From the NCBI GenBank assembly GCA_007449985.2, contig VIIQ02000070.1, positions 1-64,000 of the forward strand: a DNA stretch of 64,000 nucleotides, read 5' to 3'. Positions 45,095 to 58,590 of this stretch are shown here, one piece after another. The position numbers and the translations under genes are program-made. Source of the DNA: Desmodesmus armatus (taxonomy: Eukaryota; Chlorophyta; Chlorophyceae; Sphaeropleales; Scenedesmaceae). The notes below the pieces were generated by a model. That model had not been told where the DNA came from. It did no database searches and was given only the letters and a program-made list of their open reading frames with translations. Every line of letters starts with the position of its first letter. Positions within the stretch are counted from its first letter, which is position 1.

Positions 45095-47374
45095 ATGTCC
45101 GACCTCAACTCCCTGACGAATGACCTTCTCAATCTCATCATGCAGCATGTGCCCATGAGGGACCGGCTGACTAGTTGCTGCTTAGTGAACAGTCGGCTGC
45201 ATGCAGCTGCTGTGGCAGCCACTGACGCCCTGACACTGGGCCAGGAGCGGCCCTGGTCTACCCCTGATATCCCTATCTCAAGCCTCGAGCATGCACAAGC
45301 CGCCCTGGAGTGGCTAGGTCCGTGCGGACAGCATGTAACAAAGCTGGTATTCAACTCGTTTCCGGGCACTGTGGAGCAGCTGCCGTGCCCCAAGCTCTTG
45401 GAGTCGACTGTGGAGTATGGGTGCAGTGTGCAACTGGGCCCAACAGCAGCGCCCCCTCCAGGTGTGATTTCCGGCTGCACCAACCTCACCAAGTTGGATC
45501 TGTCGTGCAGCATTCTTGATGCCAGCGGGGGTGCTGAGCTCTCTGGCAGCCTGTCAAGCCTGGGGCACTTGCAGCATTTGAAAGTGCAGCAGTTGGAAGT
45601 GCAGCATTTGGAAGTGCAGCAAGTGCAGGTCATAGACCTGCAGTCACAGCCTCAGCCCATCATGGGGTTGAGCAGCGGCACGCTGCCATGCTTGACGCAC
45701 TTGACCTTCCTGAGTGTAGACAGTCTGTCTGTTGAAAACATTCACGAACTTGGCGCCCTCACAAACCTGCAGCAGCTGTGTTTGATAGCTGATAGCAGTG
45801 TGGTCATGGGCCCCAGCAGTGTCCCTGATTTGGTGCTCCCTGCATCCCTTACACAGCTTCAAGTTCTGTCGCCAGTGGAAGCTGCAATGCTGTCAACTGT
45901 TCCAGCAGGTTTGAGGGAGTTGGTTCTCCTCTGTGTTGTGGGGGGTCCCGCTGAGGGGCCTGATTCGCTGTTGTCCTGCATAGCTCAGCTGTCGTCCTTG
46001 ACTGCGCTTCACATCTTTGCAGCAGTTAGCTTAGAATGGCCCCTTCCTGGTCCTGCATACTCAGCTCTCACAGCCAGCAGCGATTTGGTCAAGCTCAACC
46101 TGCAGGGCGGCGCTCTGCCTGTGGGCATCTGGCCGTTCGTGTTCCCTGCATCGCGGACACTGCTTCACCTCACAAACATTGACATAGGCTATGAAGGTGT
46201 ATATGGTGACCCCGCGCTGCCTGGAGCGTGGGGTGCAGCAGACATTGCATGCCTTGTCAGCTGCTGCCCCAACTTGTGCCAATTAGACGTTGCTGTGCAG
46301 CACGGGCCACATGTGTCTGAGCTGCACAAGCTCAAAGACTTGACTGAAATGCATCTGCACTACGGCCTTAGTGAGGGCTCAGCACTGCAGGCAACCATGC
46401 AGGGTCTGGCTGCCGTCACACAGCTGCAGATTTTGCACATCGACTTGCACCGCTGTGTCGTGAGTGTTGCTGCGCTGCTGCCGCTGACAAGCCTTACAGC
46501 TTTGAGCAGCTTTGGGTTCATCTGCAATGACTACACAGATGTTGGGGACTTCAATGGGGCTCATGTAGGACTGGAGGTGCATCTGCTTCAGGTAAGCCCT
46601 GTCTGGCATGTAAGCAGTTATGAATGTCAACATGCAGCATGGCATCAGCATGCAACAGCGAGACTTTAGCATGGACAGCCACCTGACATGCTTTCACTTT
46701 GCACCATCAACAGGCAGCCAACCTCGCATGCTGCTGCTTCAGAGCTCAACATGTAGCATGCACATGTTGCGTACTTTTGTTTTTGGCAGCTATACAGTTG
46801 GGCGACACCCAGGTGTTACAATTTCAGCTTTCAGAAGCTTGTGCGTGCGCAGTTATTGGTACCTGCATGTGCCATACATCACTGTCGTCCCACAGCCCCA
46901 TGACATGCCACCTAGGAAAGGCTGAGAGCCTGCATCGTGTTCCTGTCCCCACCCCCTGCTACTCCCTGTGTCCTGCAGCGTGCCTGTCGCCCTGCCGTAT
47001 GGCTGCAGCTGCTGGAGCGCTGTGCTGCAGAACCCAACTGCCAGCCTGCTGCCTTGCGCAGCCTAGCACAGCACCTAGCTGAGCAAAGGGCGCTGAGCAC
47101 CCGCCAGCAGGACCAGCTTGCGGCCCAGCAGCAGCTTAACTCGGACCAACAGGACCAACTAGCAGCACAACAGCGCGAGATAGCAGACCTACGTGAGCAG
47201 CTGGCTGCACAGCAGCAGGATGTTGCAGCACAACAGCAGCGGCTGGTTGCACAAGAGCAGCAGCTGTCGGCACAGCAGCAGGTGGCGGCCGAGCAGGGTG
47301 CGCAGGTTGCTGGGCTGCAGGGGCAGCTGCAGGCGCTGCAGTCACAGCTGCAGCAACTCCTGCAGCAGCAGTGA
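45095..47374 (+). CDS. F-box/LRR/coiled-coil protein, copy 2 (intact)
   Basis: Probable substrate adaptor of an SCF-type ubiquitin ligase; the role is inferred from the F-box. Exon 1 is 45095-46591 (499 codons), donor GTAAGC; exon 2 is 46979-47374, total about 630 residues. Residues 1-45 form the F-box (LNSLTNDLLNLIMQHVPMRD, then TSCCLVNSRL). Residues about 80-460 contain LRR-like units (CTNLTKLDLSCSIL, HLTFLSVDSLSVENIHEL, LTNLQQLCL, LTALSSFGF). Exon 2 starts with RPAVWLQLLERCAAEP and becomes a Gln-rich coiled coil (QQDQLAAQQ, REIADLREQLAAQQ). A short extra repeat (LEVQHLEVQQVQ) is absent from the paralogues. It is the only member of the trio without a frameshift. Confidence 0.8.
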
Positions 47375-48234
47375 GTGATCGCAGGGCACTGCTTTTCGGG
47401 TGGTGGCTCTGGTTGACACAGCTGTTGTGTGCCGGCACGTGTGTGGGGTTGAGGGTTGGATGTGCATCGAGGCTGCAGCCCAGCCTGCACTGCAGCATTA
47501 TGCCTGCATTATGCAGCCTGTTGTGTATTGCTGTTTGTGGGCACAGCGCAGCCTTGACGGCTGACAAGTTGTGCGGTGTGCATGCTCTGTATTCTTCAGT
47601 GGGCTGTTGCCGCCATGTTGGCGGGGTTGTATCCATCCCTCCGTGCGTCTGACAATGCATCTGCGCAAGACTGCAATGAGAGCAGCCTGTTGTCAGCACA
47701 TACCGTTCCTCATCACATAGTGGGGCGCTGGCGCAAGACACTGCAGGACATGCGTGTGCCCTGGCAGTTGCTGTTGGCGTGCCAGTGCTGCATCATGGGG
47801 GCTCAAGGAGTGCAGCATCATGGGGGCCAAGGAGTGCAGCAGCATGTTTCCTGCAGGCAAAGGCAATTCTCTCTAGGGCAAGGCTGGTGTGTCAGCAGAG
47901 GGAGTAAATGCACTATGTGCGTATGAGGGTGTCGAGTGCTGGCTGTGGTGGCAAGCCCCACGTGTGCTTTTGTCCCTAGGCTACACAGGTTGTCCCTAGG
48001 CTACTCGTGCAACGCACAACTACTTTGAAGTCTGTAACCTTGTCACTTGTCACTACAACTCCCTGCAGTGCACATCAGTCACTGCAGCACTGCTGAGCAG
48101 TGCTCCCAACAGGAACGTCATAACACACAATACAGAGTTCAGCAAGCCACGCTTCACCCTTGTCGAACGTTTCCAGCAGCCACCTCTGATCTCGCCAATC
48201 TCATCAGCCCTCCTCGTCGCCCTCCTCTGGCATC
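47375..48234. other. Spacer after F-box copy 2
   Basis: It holds 3' sequence shared with the flanks of copies 1 and 3 (for example GCCAGTGCTGCATC near 47780 and a small local duplication GGGGGC-AAGGAGTGCAGCA at about 47803-47842) and the conserved leader of copy 3. No exon seen. Confidence 0.5.
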
Positions 48235-50367
48235 ATGTCGGACCTCAACTCACTGACAAATGATCTTCTCAAGCTCATCATGCAGCAGGTGCCCGTGAAG
48301 GACCGGCTGACTAGTTGCTGCTTGATAAACAGCAGAATGCATGCTGCTGCTGTCGCAGCAACTGACGCCCTGACTCTAGGCCCGCAGAGCTGGTGCCTTG
48401 CACTTCTCGATAAAGCTAATATCCCAAGCCCCGAGCATGCGCAAGCCGCCCTGGAGTGGCTAGCTTTGTTCGGCCAGCACGTGACAAGCCTGGAGTTTAA
48501 TGCATTCCCACAGACGGTGCAGCAGCTGCCGTGCCCCAAGCTTCTGGAGTTGCAGATGGAGTACGATTGCTGCGTGCAACTTGGTCCAACAGCAACACCC
48601 TATCCAGGTGTGATTCCTGGCTGCACCAACCTTACAAGGCTGGATTTGTCATGCAACATCCTTGACGCCAGCGGGGGCGCCGGGCTCTGTGGCAGCTTGT
48701 CACGCCTAGTGCACCTGCAGCACTTGCGAGTGCATCCAAGGAACGAGCAGTCTCAGCACTGCGTCATCGAGGGGTTCAAAAGCGGCACGCTGCCTTGCTG
48801 GCAGCACTTGACCTATCTGCACGTGTACAATCTGTCTGTTGACAACATTCTCGAATTGGAGGCCCTCACAAACCTGCAAGAGCTGTGGTTGACTGCCGGG
48901 GACGGTGTAACTGTGGGCCCAGGAGTGTCCCTGGTTTTATGTTTCCCAGCTCTTTAACAGGACTCAGCTTAGCATCACCAGTGGAGGCTGCAATACTGTT
49001 AGCTGTTCCAGCAGGGTTGAAAGACTTGGCTATCTTCCGTGCTGTGGATGGTCCTGCTGAGGGGCCTAGTTCACTGTTGGCTGGCATGGCTGGGCTGCAA
49101 AACTTGACTGAGCTTCGGTTGTTCCCAAGGGAGCATGGGAACTGGCCCCCTCCCGGTCCTGCATACTCAGCACTCACAGCTAGCAGCAACTTAGTGGAGC
49201 TTGCTGTTTCTGGGGATGCACTCCCACTGGGAGTCTGGTCGTTTGTGTTTCCTGCACAGCGCACGCTGCCGCACCTCACAAACCTTAAGGTGGACTTCGA
49301 CTCTAGTTTTGATGACCCTGCGCTGCCTGGAGCGTGGGGTGCAACTGATCTGGCATGCCTGATCCGCCCCAACTTGTGCTGCCCCAACTTGCGCAAGTTG
49401 GAGGTTGCCATGCAGCACGGGCCCCATGTGTCTGAGCTGCACAAGCTCACAGCCTTGACGGAGGTTGAGCTGCATTACAGTCCAAGTGAGGGGTCAGCAC
49501 TGCAGGCAACCATGCAGGGTTTGGCTGCTGTCACACAGCTGCAGAGTTTGGATGTCAACCTGCACTGCTGTGTCGTGAGTATGGCTGTGCTGCTGCCGCT
49601 GACGAAGCTCAAAGGGCTGAGCAGGCTCAGCTTCGGTTGCAATACCTTTCAGGATGACAGCGAAGACGGCGAAATTGAGTATCCGGATCATGAGCTGCAC
49701 CTGAACCAGGTAAGCCTTCTAGCATGTTGGCATGTTGGTAGTCGGCATGCAGCTTGGGACAGCCACCCAGCATGATTCTGCCAGTACTTTGGGGGGCTAC
49801 GCTCAGAATCTGCATGCAACGCATCCTTGTATTCAGCAGCCATACAGCTGGGCAATGCCCATGATTTGCACGTCTCAACCACTGGAGGCTTGTGCAGTTG
49901 TCCAATGTATTGTTGTCCCACAGCACTTTGCCATGCAAGCAGCACCTGGATCATGTGCCCATGCACAGTATGGCGTCAGCCCTGACCTTTGTTTGCCAAC
50001 TTTGTTTCTGCTGCAGAAGGACTCTGGTCCTGCCGTGTGGGTGCAGCTGCTGGAGCGCTGTGCTGCAGAACCTGACTGCCCCCCTGAAGCTAAGCATAGC
50101 CTGGCGCAGCAGGTGACTGAGCAGCAGGCACTGATTCAACTACAACAACAGCAGCTGGCAGACCTGCAGGAGCAGCTTGCGGCTCAGCAGCAGCAGAACT
50201 CGGACCAACAGGACCAGCTAGCAGCACAACAGCTCGAGATAGCGGAACTGCGTCAGCAGCTGTCAGCACAGCAGCAGGTTGCAGCAGAACAGGGCGACCA
50301 GGTTGCTGGGCTGCAGGGGCAGCTGCAGTCACAGCTGCAGGATCCCTGCAACAGCAGTGAGTTATAG
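48235..50367 (+). pseudogene. F-box/LRR/coiled-coil copy 3, one-base frameshift
   Basis: The architecture is as in copy 2: F-box (LNSLTNDLLKLIMQQVPVKD), LRR-like repeats, donor GTAAGC at about 49711, acceptor at about 50016, then GPAVWVQLLERCAAEP and a Gln-rich coil to the TAG at 50365-50367. At about 48914-48922 one base is missing relative to copies 1 and 2 (GTGGGTCCCAGCAGTG versus GTGGGCCCAGGAGTG), so the first frame stops at 48957. Homology resumes at once in another frame (SVPGFMFPSS). Everything else is intact, including splice sites, so this could be a recent pseudogene or a single sequencing error. Confidence 0.75.
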
Positions 50368-51680
50368 CAGATCACTGCTTTGTGGGTTGTGGCTTGGGTA
50401 TCAGAGCTTGTGTGGGGTTGCAGAGGTGTGCAGTGGAGGGGATGCGCATCAAGCCTGCAGCCTAGCCTGCAATGTTGCGTGATATGGTTGGTTTGGTACT
50501 TGGGCACAGCCTTGACGGCTCGCAAGTCATGCAGTGCCTGTCTGTACTGTTTCAATGAGTATCAAAGAGTACTATTAGTGCACTGCTGCTGCTGCGGTGT
50601 TTAGGGGTCTGCATCCGTCTTTGTAGTAGCTATGTGAGACAGTTGGGTCCTCACATGGCCTTGGCGCCCTTGGCAGCCACATGCCTGGGCAGCTTATGTT
50701 CGCAGCAGCAGACAGCTTGTGGCACACTGGGGACACATGCAAGGCATGGGTGGACATGTGTGTGGTCTGGCTGTTGCTGCTGTCTTGCCGGAGCTGCATT
50801 ATGGGGCAGCAGGAGTGCAGCGCCATATGTTCCTGGCTACTAGCTGGGTCCTGGCTAGTGCACCCTGAAGGGTTCAGTCGGTTGTTTCCAACAGAAGGGT
50901 GTGGCTGTGTTTTTGCGCAGATTAGATTGCTGTTGGTGATAGTAGTGGTGGCAGGAGTGCTGCTGCTGATGTCAAAGGGACGCCATGTCAGCGTATGAGT
51001 GCGATCCTGGCCCTTCAGTTATGTGGTGCCAAACCCAGCTGCACTGACGGCACACAGGATGAGGTGAATAGCGGCAGCTGTGTGGGTCTTATTATTGAAG
51101 TTGGCATGCGATATGGTGTGGTGCGATGTAGTGTATTGGGTGTGCTGGTGTTGCTTCCCATCCAGCAACTTATACACAAACTTGCACATTCTGGCAGACA
51201 GCACCCCAACCACATCATGTTGGTGACACACCTGTTACTCTGTCAAGGCTGGTTTTGGCTGACTGGTTTGAGAAGGTGAAAGTTCACAAGAGCAGTTGGA
51301 CGGTGCTACTTGCTTGTCCTACTGTCGGTGCCATGGAGGCCAGCGCAGATCATCTGAGATGAAGGCGTAGTGGCGCAAAAGCAGCAGGGGTTCTCTCTGG
51401 AATCAGGACACTGGTGATGTGACCCTTACCAATAAAGAATTCCAGATATATTGGCCTGCACAAAAGATGATGGGATGAATACGCCATGCCATTCACCTGG
51501 CCTTCAGGCCCTCATACCTTGTCAGAGTGACATGGCTGTTGCGCTCCATATAGCTCTGGGCCCGCCCTCTCTCGCCCAGTGCCTCTCAACAACGAACAAG
51601 TGCCTTTCAACGCAGCAACTAAGTCTTCTGAGTAGCTTTTGCACGTTTTCGAGTTCCCAGCTGTCCTGACAGACATAGCG
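50368..51680. other. Spacer between F-box cluster and small gene
   Basis: It begins with the 3' sequence shared by the F-box copies (to about 51000). No exon recognised in the remainder. Confidence 0.5.
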
Positions 51681-52251
51681 ATGGCACTCTACAGCAAGGC
51701 CGCAGCTCGTGCCCAGGTTGCATCTGTGCATCCTGTGGTGACCTCCGTGCCTGCAATGCAGCGCAAGGGGGGTCCGTCAAGGACAGCCGCTCAGGCCTTC
51801 ATTTCCCAGGCTCCTGGTGCAGCCAGGCATCAGGAAGCGCAGGACAAGAGCTTCTTGGATGTGGCCATCAGTACAGTGATGTCCCTATTCGATGACTCTG
51901 AGCAGGAGAAGCAGACCAGGTGCGTTGGCGATGTTCCGATGCGTACAAGGTCAGCAGCTGCAGGCAGCTCTGCGGGGCCCGGCCATACACCCCAACATGC
52001 AAGCTGTCAACGTCTGATGTCCTCAAACCCTCTGGACTCTCAGTAGTAACTGCCAGCTGCCCTCTTCTGACAGGTGTTCTGTTGGTCATGTTGCTGCTGT
52101 TGTTGCCTGCAGTGAGGAGCTGCAGCTGCCACCTGAGCTGCAGGCATACCTGGATGAGATAGAGTCCCATGGCAGCGGCAGCCATGGTGGCTGGGTGCAC
52201 TCTCACATTGCAGAGCGCCTGGCCTCAGTCTCTGGTGATGCCTCAGACTAA
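51681..52251 (+). CDS. Small two-exon protein of unknown function (125 aa)
   Basis: Exon 1, 51681-51919, starts MALYSKAAARAQVASVHPVV and ends in SFLDVAISTVMSLFDDSEQE, followed by a GTGCGT donor. Exon 2, 52113-52251, starts after CCTGCAG, reads EELQLPPELQAYLDEIES, then SHIAERLASVSGD, and ends in TAA. The join restores a Ser codon (AG/T) and keeps frame. The acidic, helical C-terminal half and basic start are visible but no family is recognised. It lies in the same orientation as the F-box cluster. Confidence 0.55.
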
Positions 52252-55200
52252 ATGTAGCAAGCAATCAGCTGAGTCTCTGCCAACTTGGTGCAGCAGCATA
52301 GCAGCACAAGCAGCATGTGTTTCACGCTGGGACAAGCGTGCAGCTGCAGTGTGGTGCAAGATTCACCTTGGTGGGTATATTCCTTTCCCTGTTTAATGGG
52401 TAGCCAAGTTGTGTGTGTGTCCCTGTGTATAGTTCCAGGTGTTGTGTGCCACAGCCACACTGTGGCACACACCCAAAGTTGCCACCTGATGTCACCTGCA
52501 GAACAGGACCAGCTGTTATGCGCGAGGAGCCTGCTTGGTTGTGCAGCTATGCCAGGCTTTTTAGGCTCTTCAGCAACAGCAGCAGCACTGTCGGCAGGCC
52601 TTGACTGTGCTCAGCACGCTGCAGCTGAGCGCGACATGCGCATGTAGACAGTGTGCCACAGACGAAAGTGTGCCTGCAGCCTGCAGTCAGGTACTGTGAT
52701 GGATGCTGCCACTGGTTGCTGTGGGGACCCAGCAATTTCTGGGGTGGGTGGGCTGGGTAGGTGGGCGGGTGGATACTGCATGGGATATGCTCGTGCCAGG
52801 TCCTGCAGTCAGGCCTGGTAGGGGGATATGGACTCATTACGCAGCAGGGTGTGTGTCCGGTGGATTCCAGCAGGTGTCGTGACTTGTGCGTGTGTGTAGT
52901 GTGCTGTGCTGTGTCCCATCGACATCATACACAATTGCCTGTGTTCATACACAACTGATGAGGCGCCAGATTGCCTTGCCTGCACCTCCTGCAGCCTCAG
53001 CTGGCTGCGATGTTACCTTCATGCCTTTGTCATGCATGGCTGCTGTGGGGTCTTCATGCCTACTGTAGCCTTTGCATGGCTGCTGTACTGTTAGTGCACA
53101 CGATTTGTGCACACACAGATATGGGAAGAGACTGGGTGTGTGAAGATCTGGGCAGGGCCCAGTGACTGGTGTGGTGGGCAGCAGTGGTGCTGTTTCACTG
53201 CACCTTGGAAGCAACGATTTGTTGTTACTCAGGATAATCAGTGTGGTCAGCACAATCAAGGGGCGGGTGGTAGGTTTGGTTGGTAGGTTTGTGGGGTTGT
53301 TGGGTGGGTGGTGGGGAGCTGACAGTCCGGATGCTTCGCACCTATGGGTGTGTTCCTTCTGACACTGCAAGCAAAGTGTCACACACATTCGGATCTTACC
53401 TTGCGGTGCAACATACATTGCAGTCGGGCTTGCAAGCCATTCATCTTTTTGTATGTGCTGAGCAGCGTATTGTCATGGGGTCTGTGACGCGGGACTGAGC
53501 ACCTTCAGTGCCTCCTTCCGTTGGGGGCCGCGTCGCTCCGCTCAAGCAAGTTTGTGCTCGTTGGCTACTGTGAGAACATCATCCTGTCTGGGGTGTCGAA
53601 TGGCATGCAGGTTCGTGCATGTCCAGGCCTTTTGTACGGTGGGAACACTGTCGCAAGCAGCCTTGTCAAGCCGACTCCACACTTGCCGCTTGTGTGGTCG
53701 CTGGTGTGTTACGGACCGGGGCATTGGGTGCCTGATCGTGGCGGTTGGTGCGGAGGTTGGTCTTGCCGCTGCTGCTCAGGCTCTGCCGGGCAGCTGCCTA
53801 GTGTGCTCGTCCATCTGGTTTGTTCCAGCTGTGTCACAGGGGTCTTGGCTCTCCAGCAAGCAGTATCTTCATGCAGCTAAGGCTGTCATTGTGCCAGCCA
53901 AGCCTTTGTGCCTGTGTCTTTCTGTAATGCTTCCGTGATGGCCACACACATAGTCAGGAAACCTTCCTGTTTGTGTTGTGCATGTGATAGTCAGCTGTTG
54001 ACTCTTGCCGGCCAAAGGGCGCTCTGGGACCTTTGCCGGCCAGCACAATTTGCAGCCAGCCTTTTCGCTGCGGCAGTGGCTGGTTGTTTGTAGCCGGGGG
54101 ATCGTCCGGACGTGTGTTGGTGGTGCGTAGAGGTTGTGTTGTACTCGTGTGCAGCCCTGTCAGCATTGACCGGACCCTCCACACTGCCCTGCAATGCGTC
54201 TGCACAATCCAACATGTGGTTTGTTTGGGTGAAAGGGGGTGAAGGTATGCACATGTACCAGGGTGCTGTGGTGCCCATGGCAACGTGGATTTCTGGCTTG
54301 GTATGGTTCAGTGTGAGGCTCTGCCCCAGCTGTGTGGTGGAGGGGATGTTTGATGTGGGAAATGAGGCCTCGCCCAGCTGTTGTGGGGCGGAGTTCTGAA
54401 GTCGTCATGAGTGGTGGTGCTCGAGCCATTGTGTGCCTGTGCCGGCAGGCTTTGGTATCGCCCGTGAATGTACAACAGGCTGTATTCCTGCAAGCTGCTC
54501 ATTGGGGTGGGTGCAGAGTATGTTCTCTGTTGTGTTTTGCTGAGGTAACCCGGTCGGTTGTTGTGTGTTGCTGAGGTAACCCGGGAGATATTGTGCCTGC
54601 TCACCGTGCTGAAATTTGATGACTTGGGCTCAATGTCTGCTGCAGCCCTTTTCCTTGCAACCTGTTGTCCACTTTGCACTGCAAAGCAGCGTGTAGGTGT
54701 GGAGTCTGCAAAGTTGCAGTGCATGGCAGGACAGCAGGAACAGTTGGGCCTTACAGCAAGATTACACATGGAAATTCGCACAAGCCTCAGCAAGGATACA
54801 GAGTTACAAGCGTACAATGCGTATTGACGGGAAGATCCTGCTTGTCGAGCAAGCACTGCATCACTCTTTGCTACTGTGAGTTTCAGCGGCGTACAGTGTG
54901 CCAACAAGTCATGTTGTACATGTGAAGCAGCAGCGCGCATGTGGCACAGCAAAGTGCTGAGGGGCCAAATGCTGCATGGAATCATTCCCGAGTCAGGACT
55001 TTCAATGATGAGCAGCATCAGGCTTGCTAAACCCATACCACACAGCAGCACACACCAAAGCCTCTCTAATGGAGAACCCAGAAAACTTTTGGTGATGATG
55101 ATGCAGACCTATTCATAGGGAAGGGAGCCACTGAGCGGTGCTGAGCCCAATCAATCTTTGACACGAGGTGTCAAGCTCGTCATGCAGTGGGCGTCATGCT

Positions 55201-56221
55201 GCAGCAAAACCCCCAGCAACAAGCGCACTAGCAGCAGCAGCCAACCACCAGCGCCCATACAGTAGCCTATACAACAGCAAGGCACGCACAGCAGCAGAAC
55301 AGCACCAGTGGCTGAAGAACTGTTGGGGCCGGTGAACACAATGCGGGCACATTGGTGCACATTCACTTGCAAAAGTGCCGGGCCCTGCGCAGGGAGCCTG
55401 TGGGTGCACCACCAGATCATCTGGTGTCCTGCCCAGATCTCCGGGTGTCCTACCAAAGCATAATCCAAAGCATACACAGCAGCACACATGTGCCGTACTC
55501 CTGGACGTGCCTTCACAGAGCGTGATGCTGCCGCTGTGCCCAGCGGTGAGCCTCAAAACGTTGACACAGGTGATAAACCATCAACACCTTCTCCCCCCAG
55601 ATGTCAACACCTTGCGCCTGCTGCATCCACAGGAGTAAGCTGCCAGCACACAATGTAACAGGAGCATATAAAAATGTGCACTGCGATGCTCAAAGGATCG
55701 TTTTCAGACCATGTAGCGCCCCGCTACACACACAGTGTGCTGGACTGATCTGACAATCAACATACACTCTGCAGGATTACACAGCCGCATGCCAGTCTGC
55801 AGGAACTACCTGACCATCGGCAACCAACACCACTGATTTTTCCTGCCAAACTGACACACGCCCAAAGCCATTTTGCTGCCCTAGTGATGCTGCACACCCA
55901 GATCAACGCACAGCTAGCCAGGTCCTGGCTAAGCCAAAAAACTCCTCTCAAACCTCCAACCGGCATTCCACACAATCACACAATCCCAAGGGATACACTA
56001 TGTACACGTACGAGGAGACAGGCAGCTTCAGACTGTAAGCGCTGCTTGGCAGCTGCTGCTGTTACAATCCAGCACAAAAGCAAAGCGGCCGATCGCCATA
56101 CTGACTTGGCACCGTTGCATCAAGGCCAAGCAGCCCCCTGGTTTCCTCACATACACCTGAGATCTCTCCCGATGCAACCAATGCTAGTCCAACCGATTAG
56201 TCATCATGACCAGGCTGGCGG
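52252..56221. other. About 4 kb without a convincing gene
   Basis: Several open stretches exist, the longest on the minus strand at 54308-55051, but none shows family features, consistent splice partners or repeat-type composition of real exons here. G-rich GGTGGGTGGG stretches occur near 52740-52770 and 53260-53320. The 3' UTR of the Dr1 gene should lie just below 56222. Confidence 0.45.
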
Positions 56222-57732
56222 TCATGACTCATCGTAATCTTGAGAGTCGCCACCGTCGTCAGCCGCCGCCGCTGCCGTTCCCGCGTGCGCTGCCGTGAGT
56301 GCTGCCCCAATCTGCTGCTGCTGGAACATGGCTGCCTGCACATTGGCCTCTGCCTGGGCGTCCATGTTCATGGAGCGAGCACGCGCTTCAGCAAACAGCC
56401 GACGCTGCAGCTCAACCTGCATGACAGTGTATAAGTGAGTGGAGAGGGGGGCAGGACGGATTGTTTGGCAATGTAAGCAGCAGAGACCTGCCTTAGGATC
56501 CTGTTCAAAGAGCGCGCACGCGCCTCTGCAAACAGCCAACGCTGCAGTTTGAACCTGCAAAGATGGGCATCCAAGATGGGGGGATTTTGTTCGCAAAGAT
56601 GCCTTCTGTTTCAAGGCAAGAAATGCGCTGGCGCAGCAGGTCAAAGACAGTCAACCCCAGCCCCCTCCACCTGAGGGGTGGGTGGTGGGGGTGGGGGTTG
56701 GTGGTGGTGGGTGGTGGGGTGGGTGGGGTTGGGTGGGGTGGGGTGTGGTGGGGTGGGGTGGGGTGGGGTGGGGGGGGTGGGGGGTGGGGGGGGGGGGGGG
56801 GGGGGGGGGGTGGGGGGGGGGGGGGGGGGGCACGCCAGTTTGGTGTTGGCCGCCGCGCGAAAACTGTATCTGCAAATATTTTTCTACTCGCCCCTGGTGG
56901 GTACCCACCTGCTGCTCCTGCTGCTCATGTGAGTCCCTCCAGGTCTGCCTTGGTCTTGCGGCTGGAAAACGTTCGGCCCTCTGCACAGGCAGAAACAGGG
57001 GGGCAAGCAGCTTCAGTGGAGAACCCCTGGTAATGGGTAGTGATAGTACACTTGTAATGAGACCATTGATAGTGAGAGTCACTCCACCCAGTTCACGTTA
57101 TCTCATCAAGAGCTGCGCATTGATTGCAAAAGCTCCACATCGCGCCCCTTTGTTTGCTGCTGGTCTCCACCTCACCACTTGACCCCTGCATCCCAGGGCT
57201 CCCCCCCCCCCCCCCCCCCCCCCCGTGCCGCAGACAGCATTACACGCCAATGCCCCCCCCCCTTGCCTCTAATTGATTGTCAACGCTCACTCTTTGCCTC
57301 CTCCTGGAAAACCTCATGGCTGTGCCCCCCCCCCCCCCCCCGGAAGGCCACATGTATGCATGCACAAGACTTACCACCTCCGCCCCTTGGTACAATGCTT
57401 GTCTCCACCTTAAAATGCACCCCAGGGCTTACACAAGCCCCCCTAACCCCCAGTGCCGCAGACAGCATTGTGCGCCATCCCCCCCCCCCCCCCAGCGCCT
57501 CCCATTGGTCACATACACTCAGTCTTGGTCTCCTGCTTGAACTCTTCATGCCTGCTGCCCCCCCCCCCAGGCCACATGTATGAGTGCACAAGAACTCCCA
57601 TCTCTTGCCCCTTGTTTCACTGATGCCTGTCCACTTGACCGCTGCATCCCAGGGCTTAAAAAAGCACCCCTCCCCCCTGCCGCAGACAGCATTACACAAC
57701 TACCCCCCCCCCCCCGCGTGTCCCCCCTGAGT

Positions 57733-57765
<33 letters not shown>

Positions 57766-58512
57766 GCTTTGCCTCCTCCTTGAATTCCTCATGGCTGCTG
57801 CCTCCTCCCCAAACATAGGCCACATGTATGTGTGCACAAAAATGACAACACCCCCCATGGCAAGTCATGTGTCAGCTACTACTCACTCTTTGCCTCCTCC
57901 TTGAACTCCTCATGGCTGGCCCGCACCTCCGTTGCCCACTCGTCAAAGCCCAACTGACGCAGCGCCCTCACGACATGATCTGCATCAGGGTGAACACACG
58001 CCAGCACAGCATAGCACAGCATAGCACATGAATCACTCGTATCCTTTGACAGCAGCATGGTGTATGCTGCAGTGACCGCTGGGAGCTGATGCTACAAGGC
58101 TGCTCCACCACTGCAGTACCAAAGATCGCTTCGTAAACTTGCAATTTCAAGCGTCAACTCCCCCCACCCCCTTGCAATCATGATGAAAGAATGGCTGGGT
58201 TGAACATTCCAATATGTGGCAGCACCTGCACCCCACCGCACTGAACGTGTGTAATGCAACATCGTTCGGTCTGGTTGCACCTGGTGTGATGGTTGACTTG
58301 TGGTCCTTGCACGACAGCATGGTCAGCCACCCCCCCCCCCCCCCTAAGGCACCCCCCCCCCCTAGGGCAGCCCCCCCCCCCCCCTTTGCACAGTAGAGTA
58401 CACTGGGAGAATGATGCCTCCGCTGACCCACCTGGTGTGATGGTTGACTTGTGGTCCTTGGTGGCCAGGTCATTGGCTTCACTGGATAGCAGCTGAATGA
58501 ACTCTGAAGGAC

Positions 58513-58590
<78 letters not shown>

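Noticed and set aside
54308..55051. 247-codon open stretch on the minus strand
   Set aside because: Composition looks like random sequence, with no family motif, and overlapping open stretches exist on the other strand.
55194..55556. Minus-strand open stretch ending in a hydrophobic segment (WWLAAAASALVAGG)
   Set aside because: The hydrophobic end comes from GCN/CTG-rich DNA; no start codon context, splice sites or relatives recognised.
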